The notes under the pieces: generated by a model
What the model was told of the DNA's origin: nothing
Databases searched by the model: none
What the model saw: only the letters and a program-made list of their open reading frames with translations
Shown: positions 1 to 9,370 of the stretch, piece after piece
Layout: each line of letters opens with the position of its first letter
Numbering within the stretch: position 1 is the stretch's first letter
Assembly: GCA_020060485.1 (NCBI GenBank)
Contig: JAGVAB010000144.1
Coordinates: forward strand, 22,371 to 86,370
Direction of reading: 5' to 3'
DNA: 64,000 nt
Source: Anaerolineales bacterium
Lineage (GTDB): Bacteria > Chloroflexota > Anaerolineae > Anaerolineales > Anaerolineaceae
Made by a program: the position numbers and the translations under genes

Positions 1-492
1 TGTGATATGGGAACTGACTGAACCATCACTAGAACGATTACACCCGCTGGGGGCCACTTCATAACCAGGCCCATAAGAGCGGTCATCGGTGCGTTCCTGA
101 AAGAACAGGCGGCCTTCGCCAGGTCGGGGGTCACTGTAAGCAGATATTTGCCACTCGCGGGGAAATTCCACCCGTATGAGATCAGTCATAACCGTCAGCT
201 TGGTTTCATCTTCACTGGTCTTGAAAGCAGACCAGGCACAGAATTTTTCCGCCAACATGTCTGATTCGCAATCATAAATGTTGTCAGGATTCCAGCGCAG
301 CCGGATCACATCCGGGTATACCACATCCACGGCATATGCCAGCGATGAACCATCTGCCAGTTCGCAATGGAAAAGCACGCCAGTTTTCGTGCGCTCATAA
401 GAAACCCAACGCGAAATGATCTCTTTTGGCGCATAAATATCGCGCACATCCAAAGGGGCTGCAATTGAATTCCAGTCAATACTCTTCTTCAT
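1..492 (-). CDS. Partial N-terminal part of a possible glycoside hydrolase family 31 protein
   Basis: The frame is open for 164 codons from the ATG at 492 to the window edge, so only the N-terminus is visible. It begins MKKSIDWNSIAAPLDV and reads as a beta-rich domain of the type that precedes the catalytic barrel in GH31 alpha-glucosidases: a stretch on how the sugar is bound (VIRLRWNPD), then a strand segment (IRVEFPREWQISAY) and RLFFQERTDDRSYGPGYE. No catalytic residues are in view, so the GH31 assignment is a resemblance only. It lies 27 bases downstream of the XRE-cupin regulator on the same strand and may be cotranscribed with it. A sugar-related gene would not fit the heterocycle operon in an obvious way. 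Confidence 0.45.
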   Translation of the reverse strand, partial: MKKSIDWNSIAAPLDVRDIYAPKEIISRWVSYERTKTGVLFHCELADGSSLAYAVDVVYPDVIRLRWNPDNIYDCESDMLAEKFCAWSAFKTSEDETKLTVMTDLIRVEFPREWQISAYSDPRPGEGRLFFQERTDDRSYGPGYEVAPSGCNRSSDGSVSSHIT

Positions 493-519
493 GGATATAT
501 TTTTTACCTGCTCACTGGA

Positions 520-1071
520 TTAGAATACCGGTGGTGTGATCACAGAGATCCATTGCACTTCCTGATCCGAAGCACAGATCAGTTTGACAATATCCTTGCC
601 CTGGAAGGTGATCGTATCACCAGGGTGAAGGATATAATCCTGGTCGCTCAAACCAACCAGGAGAGAGCCCTGCAAAACCAGGATCATTTCCTCAGTATCA
701 ACGCTCAATTTGCGGACAATATTATCGTTTCCGGGTTTAAGGCGTCCTTGAATGGCCTCAAACTTGCCAGACAGGTCGGGGGAAAGCATTTCATAAGTGA
801 TGTTGGATTCGTCCAGGTCGATCTGCGGTCGATTATTTGCCCGCACCACCGGAGAACGATCATCCTTATCTGCCAGAAAGTACAGCATCGGAACGTTCAG
901 CGCATTGGCAATGCGCCGCAATGAATTCAGAGAGGGATTGGATATACCGCGCTCCACCTGGCTGAGAAAAGCCGCAGTCAACTCCGTGCGGCGGGCAAGC
1001 TCCCGTAATGAAAGACCGACTTCACTGCGGCGCTTCTTCAACCTTTCCCCTAATAAAAGGTTTGTGCTCAT
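520..1071 (-). CDS. XRE-family transcriptional regulator with C-terminal cupin domain
   Basis: A 183-residue protein. Residues about 8-62 form a helix-turn-helix (ERLKKRRSEVGLSLRELA, then the recognition helix AAFLSQVERGISNPSL), and residues about 110-180 form a single cupin barrel (GNDNIVRKLSVD, then LHPGDTITFQG), which is the usual effector-sensing domain of this family. The ATG at 1071 is chosen because AGGAG lies six bases upstream; a TTG two codons earlier sits directly against that site and is less likely. It is the last regulator-type gene after the long leftward operon, and its own upstream region (1230-1268) holds a palindrome nearly identical to one before the operon's first gene. 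It is therefore the probable regulator of the operon and of itself. The effector is unknown. Confidence 0.9.
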   Translation of the reverse strand: MSTNLLLGERLKKRRSEVGLSLRELARRTELTAAFLSQVERGISNPSLNSLRRIANALNVPMLYFLADKDDRSPVVRANNRPQIDLDESNITYEMLSPDLSGKFEAIQGRLKPGNDNIVRKLSVDTEEMILVLQGSLLVGLSDQDYILHPGDTITFQGKDIVKLICASDQEVQWISVITPPVF

Positions 1072-1229
1072 GAACAACTCCTGTTAAACCGGCTTCAATT
1101 TTGATCAAGACCATATCCACATCATGACAGACTTTATAACAAACCTGTAACCTGGGGCTGTCTTGTTTCCTGACCTGACAGAATAGTGCTTTCAGCACCA
1201 GAAGTATTCATATCCACGGACAATGACTG

Positions 1230-1268
1230 TTTACTTTACATTTGTAAATATTGACTTTACTATGTTAA
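1230..1268. promoter_or_regulatory. Putative operator A upstream of the XRE-cupin regulator
   Basis: Bases 1230-1248 read TTTACTTTACATTTGTAAA, containing inverted arms TTTACA and TGTAAA separated by TT. A degenerate second copy (ACTTTAC at 1254-1260, followed by TATGTTAA) begins 21 bases after the first ACTTTAC, about two helical turns. The site lies between the regulator gene and the UroD-like gene in a 197-base gap and is almost identical to the site at 18532-18549. Confidence 0.7.
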
Positions 1269-2387
1269 CTAATGTAGCATATTTTTTTCGGAAATACAAC
1301 TCCTGTTAACATTAACGTCAACCACAACCGTATCCTGATCCCCAATAAAACCAGCATCTGGGCAGTCCTGCTGGGCTGCAATTTCCCGCAATGTTTGCGA
1401 AATGGCATGCATATTCTCCAACGGTGTATCCCGGGGCACTTCGCAGCCTGGGGCGATGCAGGTATTTGCCCCGGATACGCGCACACAATCCTTCACTGCC
1501 TGCATCACATCCGCCGCGCTGCCCTGCATCACAATCCCTGATGGCTCAAAATTTCCACAGGCAGAAATGTTGCTGCCAAATGCTTCCACCGCAGAAGAAA
1601 ATTCCACCGGATAATCGACATCGATCATATCCGCCTGGGTTTCCGGTAAGGTTCTTAAAAGGGCAGTAATATTCCCGCAGATGTGCAGTTTGGCTTTCGC
1701 TCCATGTGCATGGATGGCAGCAATGATGCGTTGTTCATAAGGCAGGCAGAACTTCCGGTAAAGCCGCGGGCCAATCAAAGACGCTGCCGCATCACCAATA
1801 CCAATGAAATCAGCCCCGGCATCAATTTGCACTTCAGCAAACCAAACCGCCTGTTGGGTGCAAAACTCCAGCAGATCGGCCATGAATGCAGGCTGGTTGT
1901 AAAGGTCTTCCATTGTTTCAGAAATACCGTGCAGGTCACACGCTTCAGCAAAAGCCCCTTCAACCCATCCCAGGATTGGGTATTGCTGCCCCGCTTTCTG
2001 ACGATACAGGGCAATGGCCTCTATGCGATCCAGCATGCGCTTGCCTTCCACTGGGTTAACCAATTTCAAGCGCTGCAAGTCTGCCGGTTCACGCACCAGT
2101 GGCTGCGCCGCGTAGGGAACGTCGTCTAATGGAAATACAATCTCTGCACCAAGATCATGGGTTTCTCGCACCGGGTCCGAGATGGCACTGAGCATGTCAA
2201 TACCAAAATCCTCACAGCAGCGCAGGTTTCCCTCGACCAGCACACGATGATCCTGCACGCACCTGTCATAAGGCTGGCCAATATACCTGGCGGCAAATGT
2301 CATCAGGATCGACAAATTCGGGATCCTGTCCACTGCTTTCCCAGCCAAGCGGTTCAAGACACGTTCACGGGGTGTTGTTGTTGTCAT
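1269..2387 (-). CDS. UroD/MtaA-family protein with zinc-thiol motif (probable corrinoid methyltransferase type)
   Basis: A 372-residue member of the uroporphyrinogen decarboxylase superfamily. It has the zinc-ligand pattern of the MtaA/CmuA methyltransferase branch: HICGN in the second half, followed later by IAPGCEVP. In that branch zinc activates a thiol as methyl acceptor; heme-pathway UroD enzymes lack these ligands. The start at 2387 (MTTTTPRERVL) has GGAAGG a few bases upstream; the frame is open further but without a convincing ribosome site. It is the last enzyme gene of the leftward operon, 91 bases after the aldehyde oxidoreductase. No corrinoid protein is encoded nearby, so the methyl donor and acceptor cannot be named. 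The Asn- and Val-rich last 20 residues are not typical of the family. Confidence 0.8.
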   Translation of the reverse strand: MTTTTPRERVLNRLAGKAVDRIPNLSILMTFAARYIGQPYDRCVQDHRVLVEGNLRCCEDFGIDMLSAISDPVRETHDLGAEIVFPLDDVPYAAQPLVREPADLQRLKLVNPVEGKRMLDRIEAIALYRQKAGQQYPILGWVEGAFAEACDLHGISETMEDLYNQPAFMADLLEFCTQQAVWFAEVQIDAGADFIGIGDAAASLIGPRLYRKFCLPYEQRIIAAIHAHGAKAKLHICGNITALLRTLPETQADMIDVDYPVEFSSAVEAFGSNISACGNFEPSGIVMQGSAADVMQAVKDCVRVSGANTCIAPGCEVPRDTPLENMHAISQTLREIAAQQDCPDAGFIGDQDTVVVDVNVNRSCISEKNMLH

Positions 2388-2478
2388 CAATCCTTCCATC
2401 TTCACTTCAAAGTGCTGTACATGATCAAGCGCGCTGTTCCTGTGCTTTTCACAAAATACCAACTCGCGGCTGAGTTTG

Positions 2479-4389
2479 TCAGGATTCCTGAAAATCCTGC
2501 AAGCCAAGCCGCGCCAGAACGGCAGGCACAGGCTCACCATCCATATTCCATTCCATCCGCCGATAATAACGCTGCAAGGCATCCGCCAGAGTGTCCGGAG
2601 TCAAGGATTGTCCGGCTGCCGGCCCCTCGCTCAAACGATGATAGGCTCGGGCAGACAGGGCATCATCAGCAGCAGTAAAGCCTTCCCGCAGCAGATAAAG
2701 ACGAGCAAGAACTATGATCCTTTCACCAATCTGGTTGATCTCATCCTTGTCCACATCCCAGTTGCCCGCACCATTCAGCGCATCCACCATATGATGATAT
2801 TCATAGGGATAAAAATGGCAGATCACGGCACTGTCCAGAAAATTCTTGAAAGCAGTTTCATAATAATAAGCATCAATCTTGTGATCAGAAATACCCCATA
2901 ACGCCAGCGGGGTTTCCAATCCCATTTCCCTCAAGCGCGCACAAATATCGCTCCCGTCGAAAAGTGCAAAAGTATCATTCAGGTTGTGCATGTGGTCTGC
3001 GCCGGTGGCAGACAAGGCATACCCCATGGCCATGGTCTGCTTCAAACGTGGGTCATGCAATGGAAATTCCTGGCCCCTGGCCTCACCCAGAAATGCCTCG
3101 GCTCCGGCGCCAATCCGCCTGGACATCCGCAGACTGCCTTCTGCCATCCATTCGCCGATATCTTCTCGCTCAACAATAAGCCGGATGCATTCCAGCAGTG
3201 CTTCTCCATCCCCAAAGGAGGGCAGCAACTTAAAACCGGTCAACAGGCCTTTCTGCACGCAATTCATGGCAAAGGCAATGGTGCCTGCCGTCGAGATGGT
3301 ATCCAGTCCATAAGCTGCACAAAGCTCATTGGCCTTAGCAACGACCAACGGATCATTGATCCCACATAATGGGCCAAAACCGCCAATCGTTTCATATTCA
3401 AGGCCGCCATATCGTCTGTCAAGTTTGGGTTCCTCGTCCCTGGAAATGACCAATTTACAGCGCACCGGACAGCGGTTGCACGTATCCCGGTCTTTGACCA
3501 GCAGCGGGAACAGCCCAGCCGCATCAATCTGTTCAACCCCTTGCAGGGCTGCGTCCTGATAATTGCGGACAGCAGATGCGCCAGCATCATGATTGGGTTT
3601 TACCGAGCCGGAAGTGCCGGTTGCAATTGCCCAGGCCATTAGCTCTTTGTAATTTGATGTCATCCACTTGACAGTGGTTTTCATCAATTCTTTGTCAGCC
3701 AGGCCCACCTCAAAGGTGCCGCGTACCGCCACCGCCTTCAGGTTCTTGCAGCCCATCACCGCGCCAGGGCCGGAACGGCCGGCTGCCCGGCTCACATCAT
3801 GCATCACCGATGCATACAGCACCCCATTTTCACCAGCAGGCCCAATCTGGGCCACTCTCACCTTGCGATCACCAAGCTCATTCTGCAATTGATCCTGACA
3901 ATCCGCAGTGGTTTGACCCCATAAATGGCTGGCATCTCGAATTTCTGCACAGCCATTGTTGATCCACAAATAGACAGGGCGCGAGGCTCTGCCCTGGATC
4001 ACAACTGCGTCAAAACCAGCTTTTTTCAATTCAGCGCCCCACCAGCCGCCAGCCTCGCCCGAAGCAAGAGCACCTGTCAAAGGCGATTTTGTCCCCACAG
4101 CATGCCGCCCAGTCCCAGGTAGAATCGTCCCTGTTAAAAGGCCTGGAGCAAAAATGAGAAGGTTTTCAGGGCTTAATGGGTCGATTTTTGGTAGGGTTTC
4201 CCGCATCAGATAATACAGGATCAATCCCCGGCCGCCAATCCATTTACGATAGAAGGCATCCGGATGCTCATCGATCCAGAACTCCTCCGTGGTCAGATCA
4301 ATCCGCAGCACAATCCCCGTATATGCGCTTTTCCCATCCAGAAATTCCGGCCGTATTGCAACCTGGATCTTATTTTTCATCTTCTCCAT
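2479..4389 (-). CDS. Aldehyde:ferredoxin oxidoreductase family (tungsten/molybdenum bis-pterin enzyme)
   Basis: A 636-residue protein of normal family length. It oxidises an aldehyde to the acid with ferredoxin as acceptor, or runs in reverse. The N-terminal third holds family-typical pterin-binding segments (KWIGGRGLILYYLMRE, GRHAVGTKSPLTGA, SGEAGGWWGAELKKAGFD). The iron-sulfur ligands are CNRCPVRC at about residue 300 plus a fourth Cys (DSAVICHFYPY) near residue 520, and the conserved LDTIS motif lies in between (AAYGLDTISTAG). AGGAGG precedes the ATG at 4389 by five bases. It follows a MoaD-like gene by nine bases, which fits cofactor assembly for this enzyme. Whether it handles an aldehyde made by the operon or serves redox balance cannot be told. 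Confidence 0.93.
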   Translation of the reverse strand: MEKMKNKIQVAIRPEFLDGKSAYTGIVLRIDLTTEEFWIDEHPDAFYRKWIGGRGLILYYLMRETLPKIDPLSPENLLIFAPGLLTGTILPGTGRHAVGTKSPLTGALASGEAGGWWGAELKKAGFDAVVIQGRASRPVYLWINNGCAEIRDASHLWGQTTADCQDQLQNELGDRKVRVAQIGPAGENGVLYASVMHDVSRAAGRSGPGAVMGCKNLKAVAVRGTFEVGLADKELMKTTVKWMTSNYKELMAWAIATGTSGSVKPNHDAGASAVRNYQDAALQGVEQIDAAGLFPLLVKDRDTCNRCPVRCKLVISRDEEPKLDRRYGGLEYETIGGFGPLCGINDPLVVAKANELCAAYGLDTISTAGTIAFAMNCVQKGLLTGFKLLPSFGDGEALLECIRLIVEREDIGEWMAEGSLRMSRRIGAGAEAFLGEARGQEFPLHDPRLKQTMAMGYALSATGADHMHNLNDTFALFDGSDICARLREMGLETPLALWGISDHKIDAYYYETAFKNFLDSAVICHFYPYEYHHMVDALNGAGNWDVDKDEINQIGERIIVLARLYLLREGFTAADDALSARAYHRLSEGPAAGQSLTPDTLADALQRYYRRMEWNMDGEPVPAVLARLGLQDFQES

Positions 4390-4398
4390 CCATGCCTC

Positions 4399-4626
4399 CT
4401 AACCGCCTGCAATCTGCGGCAAACAGGTAATCACATCCCCGGCTTGTACGTGATAATCCCCATCAGAAACCCGTCCATTGACCAGCATGACAAATGACAA
4501 GCCTGGCTTGACTTTCAGGGTCTTGATCACATCCTTAAGGCAAACCCCGACCGCCAGGTCAAGCTCGGTCCTTTCCTCAACCAGCGGCTTGTCCAGGATC
4601 AACACACCAGCTTCCAAGGATGACAT
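4399..4626 (-). CDS. MoaD/ThiS-family sulfur-carrier protein
   Basis: A 75-residue ubiquitin-fold protein ending in the diagnostic Gly-Gly (PQIAGG), which is adenylated and thiocarboxylated to donate sulfur in pterin cofactor synthesis. The central strand-turn (VMLVNGRVSDGDYHVQAGD) and penultimate strand (VITCLP) match MoaD. It lies nine bases before the aldehyde oxidoreductase gene, an arrangement often seen with tungsten enzymes, so it probably supplies sulfur for tungstopterin. A perfect hairpin separates it from ygeW upstream. Confidence 0.88.
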   Translation of the reverse strand: MSSLEAGVLILDKPLVEERTELDLAVGVCLKDVIKTLKVKPGLSFVMLVNGRVSDGDYHVQAGDVITCLPQIAGG

Positions 4627-4665
4627 CCTTTCTCTTTCACGAACAGGTCTTATTTGAAAGAATGG

Positions 4666-4699
4666 GGGCAGAGAGAAAAGACAGCTTTTCTCTCTGCCC
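4666..4699. terminator. Perfect 15-bp hairpin between ygeW and the moaD-like gene
   Basis: Arms GGGCAGAGAGAAAAG (4666-4680) and its exact complement at 4685-4699 with a four-base loop ACAG. In the leftward (gene) direction it is followed by CCATTCTTTCAAAT rather than a clean U-run, so partial termination or an mRNA processing and stability element is as likely as full termination. It would set the ratio between the distal moaD/AOR/UroD genes and the rest of the operon. Confidence 0.6.
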
Positions 4700-4707
4700 T
4701 TAATAAA

Positions 4708-5700
4708 TTAGAACCGCCCGCACATGGTCAGGGCCATCAAAGCCTTTTGAACATGCAACCGGTTTTCCGCCTCATCATAAATCACAGAATGCGGTCCATC
4801 AATCACTGCATCTGTAGCTTCATAACCGCGATCCACAGGCATACAATGCATATAAATGGAAGATTTTTTCGCCAGGGACATGCGCCGTTCATCGCAAATC
4901 CAGTTCTTGTGCTCATCGCACATTGCCTGTACTTCTGTCGGCTCTTCCGTGACCATGATCGGTCCCCAGCTCTTGGCGTAAATGATGTCGCCGCCTTCCA
5001 CTGCCGCATCCATATCATCCACAATTTCGAACCTGGTTCCATTTTCTTCAGCATGATTACGGGCTGACGCCAGGCACTCCGGCATCAACTCAAAACCTTT
5101 GGGATGAGCCAGGGTAACATCCATGCCAAAGCGGGTCATCAGCATCACCAAGGATTGGGGAACCGAAAGCGGGCGCACATACTTGGGTGCATAAGTCCAG
5201 GAAATAACAAACTTGCGCCCGCGCAGGTCATTACCGAATTTCTCGCGAATGGTCATCAGGTCGGCCATTGCCTGGCATGGATGGTCAACATCATCCTGCA
5301 TGGAAATGATCGGAATATCCACCTCGGAAGCCAGTTCATACTGATATTTCTGTCCGATGCCGGTTCGACAATCTCGTACGGCTATCCCATGACCATAGCG
5401 CTGCATGACACCACCCGTATCCCGGGCATTTTCACCGTGCCCCACCTGCGTTGCACTGGGGGTCAGGTAAATGGCATGCCCGCCCAATTGAGTCATTCCT
5501 GATTCAAACGAAGTTCGGGTGCGGGTGGACTCTTCAAAGAACAGCATGAACAGGGTTTTGCTGGACAGAACATGGTTATGCGGCTCGCCAATCGCAAAGC
5601 GGCGTTTCAAGTCGCCGGCCACATCCATCATCGAGACCAATTCTTCAACCGACCAGTCTTCAGTTGAGATGAAATCTTTTCCAGACAATCTTGTTTGCAT
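4708..5700 (-). CDS. ygeW: Knotted carbamoyltransferase YgeW
   Basis: A 330-residue transcarbamoylase. Carbamoyl-phosphate ligands are visible: STRTRTSFE near residue 60, DHPCQAMAD near residue 140 and HCMPVDRG near residue 280. The segment WTYAPKYVRPLSVPQS followed by LMTRFGMDVTLAHP is the YgeW-type knot region, not that of ordinary ornithine or aspartate transcarbamoylase. In E. coli ygeW lies beside ygeX and ygeY in a purine-related cluster and its substrate is not firmly known. The ATG at 5700 is preceded by AGGAGA; a longer frame exists upstream but overlaps ygeY. Working backwards it could form carbamoyl phosphate from a carbamoylated product of ring opening. No carbamate kinase is in the window. 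Confidence 0.88.
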   Translation of the reverse strand: MQTRLSGKDFISTEDWSVEELVSMMDVAGDLKRRFAIGEPHNHVLSSKTLFMLFFEESTRTRTSFESGMTQLGGHAIYLTPSATQVGHGENARDTGGVMQRYGHGIAVRDCRTGIGQKYQYELASEVDIPIISMQDDVDHPCQAMADLMTIREKFGNDLRGRKFVISWTYAPKYVRPLSVPQSLVMLMTRFGMDVTLAHPKGFELMPECLASARNHAEENGTRFEIVDDMDAAVEGGDIIYAKSWGPIMVTEEPTEVQAMCDEHKNWICDERRMSLAKKSSIYMHCMPVDRGYEATDAVIDGPHSVIYDEAENRLHVQKALMALTMCGRF

Positions 5701-5731
5701 ATCGAACTTTCTCCTATACAATATATTTTTA

Positions 5732-6940
5732 TTATTTTCCGGCAATCTCTTGGTAAATCACCGGGAACAACGCATAGAACATGGCCGCCTTAACCAGCTT
5801 CTCCAGACTCACCTGGTCCTGCGGCGTGTGCACGTATTTTTCTTCCTGGGGACCAAAACCCAGGGTCGGAATGCCAGCCACACCGGCCGAGTACGTGCCG
5901 TCTGTGCTGAATTTCCACACATCCACCAGCGGCTCTTCTCCCCACAACGCCTGAAATGTCTTCTTTCCTGCCCGCACAACTGGGCTGTCTTCATCCACCA
6001 GCCAGCCCGGATAAAAACTTGGGCCGTCCAGTTGCAAACCAGTGTGGGATCGCACAGGCTGTACAGGAATCTGCACAGATGCACCCCAAGGGGCCACAAC
6101 TGTCTGCACCCCGGTCAAAATGGTTTCAGCATTTTCGCCTGGTACCAGCCGTCGATCAACAGCCACCTCACACCAGTCCGGCACCGAATTAGGCGTATGC
6201 GGCCCGCAGATCAGGGAAACCACCTGGGTGCCTTCGCCAAATACCGGATGCGACGGCAACTGTCCGTTCATCGCCTCCAGCGCCTGAATGACGGGCGCCA
6301 TTTTGAGAATGGCATTTTCGCCCTGCTGGGGAACGCTGGCATGGGCAGCCTTGCCCGTGGTGCGCACCCGAACCTCACACCTGCCGCGGTGACCTATGCG
6401 CAAGGTCAGGTCAGTGGCTTCAGCTAAAATGACACATTCTGGTTCAAGGTGATCCCTTTCCACCAGTGAACGCAGCGCAAAACCTTCAGCATCCTCTTCC
6501 AAGGTGGCGCCCATTACCACAACCGATACATCCTCCAGCAGACCCAGCTTTGCGAGGATGGCTGCTCCATAAACGATGGCTGCCACGCCAGCTTTGCAAT
6601 CAGACGCGCCCAGTCCATACATAATGCCGTTTTCCACCACCGGCTCCAGCGGCGGATGTGGCCACTGGGATGGATCGCTGACTTGATTTGTGTCCAGATG
6701 GGCATTGTACAGAATGACCCGCTTGCCATGGCCAATCCTGCCCAGAGCATTTCCGGCACTGTCCATCCATACTTCATCACAGCCAATCCGTTCCAACTCC
6801 AGCATAGTGCGCTCAACCGCCGGCCTTTCTGCGCCAGTGTAGCTTTGAATGCGGATCAAATCACCCAGAAAATCAACCATCGGCTGGCGTATCCGTTCAG
6901 CCCATACCAAGATGCTTGTCTGCAACTCTTGCATGTCCAT
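5732..6940 (-). CDS. ygeY: M20-family metallohydrolase YgeY
   Basis: A 402-residue di-zinc amidohydrolase/peptidase. Metal ligands and the catalytic pair are visible: YNAHLDTNQV (His, then catalytic Asp two residues on), LGASDCKAG (bridging Asp), TLEEDAEG (catalytic Glu pair), and the dimerisation-domain stretch GKAAHASVPQQGENAI. The pattern matches the YgeY subgroup, annotated elsewhere as a selenium-metabolism hydrolase because it co-occurs with SsnA. The ATG at 6940 is preferred; SD-like AGGAAGG is 13 bases upstream, and an earlier ATG at 6973 would overlap the preceding gene by 11 bases. It sits directly before ygeW, the same pair order as in E. coli, and probably cleaves an amide or carbamoyl-amino bond in the pathway. 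Confidence 0.88.
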   Translation of the reverse strand: MDMQELQTSILVWAERIRQPMVDFLGDLIRIQSYTGAERPAVERTMLELERIGCDEVWMDSAGNALGRIGHGKRVILYNAHLDTNQVSDPSQWPHPPLEPVVENGIMYGLGASDCKAGVAAIVYGAAILAKLGLLEDVSVVVMGATLEEDAEGFALRSLVERDHLEPECVILAEATDLTLRIGHRGRCEVRVRTTGKAAHASVPQQGENAILKMAPVIQALEAMNGQLPSHPVFGEGTQVVSLICGPHTPNSVPDWCEVAVDRRLVPGENAETILTGVQTVVAPWGASVQIPVQPVRSHTGLQLDGPSFYPGWLVDEDSPVVRAGKKTFQALWGEEPLVDVWKFSTDGTYSAGVAGIPTLGFGPQEEKYVHTPQDQVSLEKLVKAAMFYALFPVIYQEIAGK

Positions 6941-6962
6941 CAAAATTTTGCTGCCTTCCTGT

Positions 6963-7982
6963 CTAGAAACCATCTGCAAACGCATCCACCACTGGTTTGA
7001 TGTCCGGCATCATGGGATACAGGATCGGGCAGGTTACGCCTGCATCTACATATTCTCGCACCTTCTTGCGGCATTCTTCTGATGTACCAACTGCCATCAA
7101 TTCCCGCACCACCTCATCCGGAATGACCTTGGCTGCACGGATATAGTCCTCCTCTGTTGCCGGCCAGCTCATGATGGACTGCACCTTGTGCAGCAGGTCA
7201 TCACTCACTCCAGACGCCTTCATAATGTGCGGCTCTGTAGCCAGATAGTATGCCACCAGTTTTTTGCCTTCAGCCATGGCGGCTGCAGGGTCTTCATCCG
7301 AAAGACAGCATACCAGCAATTCCGGACGATCCACTTCAGCCAACGTCTTGCCAGCTTTTTGAGCGCCTTTTTCCACCAGCGCCACCGCTTTCTTGATATA
7401 GTCCACAGATACGACGTAATTCAATACCACGCCATCACAGATCTCGCCGGCCATCTCCAGCATCTTGTCACCGGTTGCCCCAATATACAAGGGAATATCG
7501 CGCGGGCTGAGATCACCAAAGGCCACATCCAGCTTCACCCGATCCAAATGTACAAATTCACCGGAATAACTGACCTCTTCCATGGTGAATAACTGACGGA
7601 TTGCTTCCACATGTTCACGCATGGCCTGCAATGGCTTGTGGCGGTTTACACCCACCCGGCCGGCAATCGGTTCCCACCATGCCCCCAGACCCAGCATCAC
7701 CCGGCTACGCCCATCCACCTTGCCGCCAAGTTCCCACATTGTGCTCCAGGTGGCAGCAATGACTGCCGGGTTTCGCGTCCAGATGGGCAGAACGCCGGAG
7801 CCAAACCGCATTTTTTTGGTCATCGTCAGGAAGGCGCTCATCATCACCACACAGTCGCGAGCCAGACGCGTGTCCGCCTGCCAGACCTCACTGAAACCAC
7901 GTTCTTCTGCATATCTGGCGATTTCCAGCTCATAGGCGATGTCATGTTTGTCCTGCATATAAAGGGCAACGCGTTGGTTCAT
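6963..7982 (-). CDS. LLM-class (luciferase-like, Mer-like) flavin/F420 oxidoreductase
   Basis: A 339-residue TIM-barrel protein of the bacterial luciferase superfamily. Features are the N-terminal strand-helix ([20 protein letters not shown]), the second strand with [17 protein letters not shown], and [17 protein letters not shown]. The overall pattern resembles methylenetetrahydromethanopterin reductase-like, F420-type members more than FMN monooxygenases. The start at 7982 follows AAAGGAG by about 11 bases; the upstream in-frame ATG lies in front of that site. Sixteen bases separate it from the UbiD gene. In an anaerobe a hydride-transfer role is easier to accept than oxygenation, but the substrate is unknown. 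Confidence 0.82.
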   Translation of the reverse strand: MNQRVALYMQDKHDIAYELEIARYAEERGFSEVWQADTRLARDCVVMMSAFLTMTKKMRFGSGVLPIWTRNPAVIAATWSTMWELGGKVDGRSRVMLGLGAWWEPIAGRVGVNRHKPLQAMREHVEAIRQLFTMEEVSYSGEFVHLDRVKLDVAFGDLSPRDIPLYIGATGDKMLEMAGEICDGVVLNYVVSVDYIKKAVALVEKGAQKAGKTLAEVDRPELLVCCLSDEDPAAAMAEGKKLVAYYLATEPHIMKASGVSDDLLHKVQSIMSWPATEEDYIRAAKVIPDEVVRELMAVGTSEECRKKVREYVDAGVTCPILYPMMPDIKPVVDAFADGF

Positions 7983-7998
7983 CAGCTTCTTTTCTCCT

Positions 7999-9366
7999 TT
8001 ATTCATCAAGGTATTTTTTCAAATCCACCATTGGATAGCGAATGCGCTCTCCGTAATCTCTGCGTTCTGGTTTATAGGTGGCATCAATGCCTATCTTGGT
8101 ATGCACACCGCGCATATCGGCTGTAGGATCCATTTCATGGCCCTGCGCCCCAGGTACCAGAAAGACATCCTTTGACCAATCCACCCGGTTGGTGAGCGCC
8201 CAAAGCACATCGGCCGGGTCGTGAATATTCACATCCGGATCCACCACAATCACCTTTTTGATGTTAACATGAGCGGTAAAAGCGGCCATGGCAACGTTAT
8301 ATGGTTCTCCCGGGTTGGTTTTTTGGATTTGCACAATGGCAGAAAAGCCGCTGCCATAAGGCGGAATATGCAAGCCGGTCACATTTTGGCTGACGTGCTT
8401 GACAAAGCGCAACAGCAACGGCTCCCGCGGCAGCACATTGCCAATGTAAATATGCTCATCCCAGCCGGGGACAATGGTCTGGAAAATGGGTTCATTGCGG
8501 AAACAAACCGCAGTCACTTCAAATACCGGCGATTCCCACAGTTCCCCATAATAGCCATGAAATTCCGCAAGCGGACCTTCCTTATGGCGCACCCCTGGCG
8601 GCAGGATACCCTCGATCACGATCTCGGCATGCGCGGGCAGATCAATACCCACTGTAACGCCTTTGTGTACCGGGACCGCCTGACCGCGGATGGCGCCGGC
8701 AATCGCCAGTTCATCTCCTTCGTAGCGCGCCCCTCCGGCGATCGATATGGCCGGGTCCACCCCGATCACCACCGCCACCTGCAAGCCTTCGCCTTTTTCT
8801 TGCTGCACTTTATAGAACTGCATCACATGCCGCCATTCATTGACATTGAAGCCAAAGGTGCGTTTATCCAGAACTTGCATGCGGTTGTAGGAAAGGTTGC
8901 CGCGCCCGCTGAGCGGGTCTTTGGTCACCACCACCCCGCCCGTGATAAATGGGCCGCCATCATGCAAACCGTGGGTTGGAATGGGCAGGCGATAAAGATC
9001 AATTTCTTCTCCAGTCAGCACATTTTCCATCCAGGCCGGCTGCGCATTGCTGACCTGGGGAAGGATGGCATTGGAAGGTTCCAGTGCATCAGCCATTTTT
9101 TGGATGATCTCATCCACCTGACAACCGAGAGCCAGAGCGGCTGTATCTGCATTCACCACTGCATTGGCAAACACCCACCACGGAAAAAGTTCATCCTGCC
9201 CTTGTAGTTTGGTAAATTGAACCGCTTTTCCGCCCTGGCGCGCCAGGGTGGCGGCAATATCAGCGAGTTCGTGCACCAGGTGTACCGGTTTTTGAATACT
9301 GACGAGCCGGCCGTTTTCCTTCAATACCTGCAAATAACTACGCAAATCCATGATCTTTTCCGTCAT
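7999..9366 (-). CDS. UbiD-family prenyl-FMN-dependent (de)carboxylase
   Basis: A 455-residue protein with the family's key segments: [47 protein letters not shown] and AEFHGYYGE, the last two holding the acidic/Arg catalytic network. UbiD enzymes reversibly decarboxylate alpha,beta-unsaturated or aromatic acids with prenylated FMN, which needs a UbiX partner; none is in this window. The ATG at 9366 lies four bases after the stop of the UroD-like gene, whose last codons supply GGAG. A chemically plausible job is removal of a ring carboxylate during heterocycle breakdown. Confidence 0.92.
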   Translation of the reverse strand: MTEKIMDLRSYLQVLKENGRLVSIQKPVHLVHELADIAATLARQGGKAVQFTKLQGQDELFPWWVFANAVVNADTAALALGCQVDEIIQKMADALEPSNAILPQVSNAQPAWMENVLTGEEIDLYRLPIPTHGLHDGGPFITGGVVVTKDPLSGRGNLSYNRMQVLDKRTFGFNVNEWRHVMQFYKVQQEKGEGLQVAVVIGVDPAISIAGGARYEGDELAIAGAIRGQAVPVHKGVTVGIDLPAHAEIVIEGILPPGVRHKEGPLAEFHGYYGELWESPVFEVTAVCFRNEPIFQTIVPGWDEHIYIGNVLPREPLLLRFVKHVSQNVTGLHIPPYGSGFSAIVQIQKTNPGEPYNVAMAAFTAHVNIKKVIVVDPDVNIHDPADVLWALTNRVDWSKDVFLVPGAQGHEMDPTADMRGVHTKIGIDATYKPERRDYGERIRYPMVDLKKYLDE

Positions 9367-9370
9367 CGCC

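Noticed and set aside
8221..9207. 328-codon open frame on the plus strand
   Set aside because: Entirely opposite the UbiD gene; composition (many His and Gln) is typical of the antisense of a biased coding frame.
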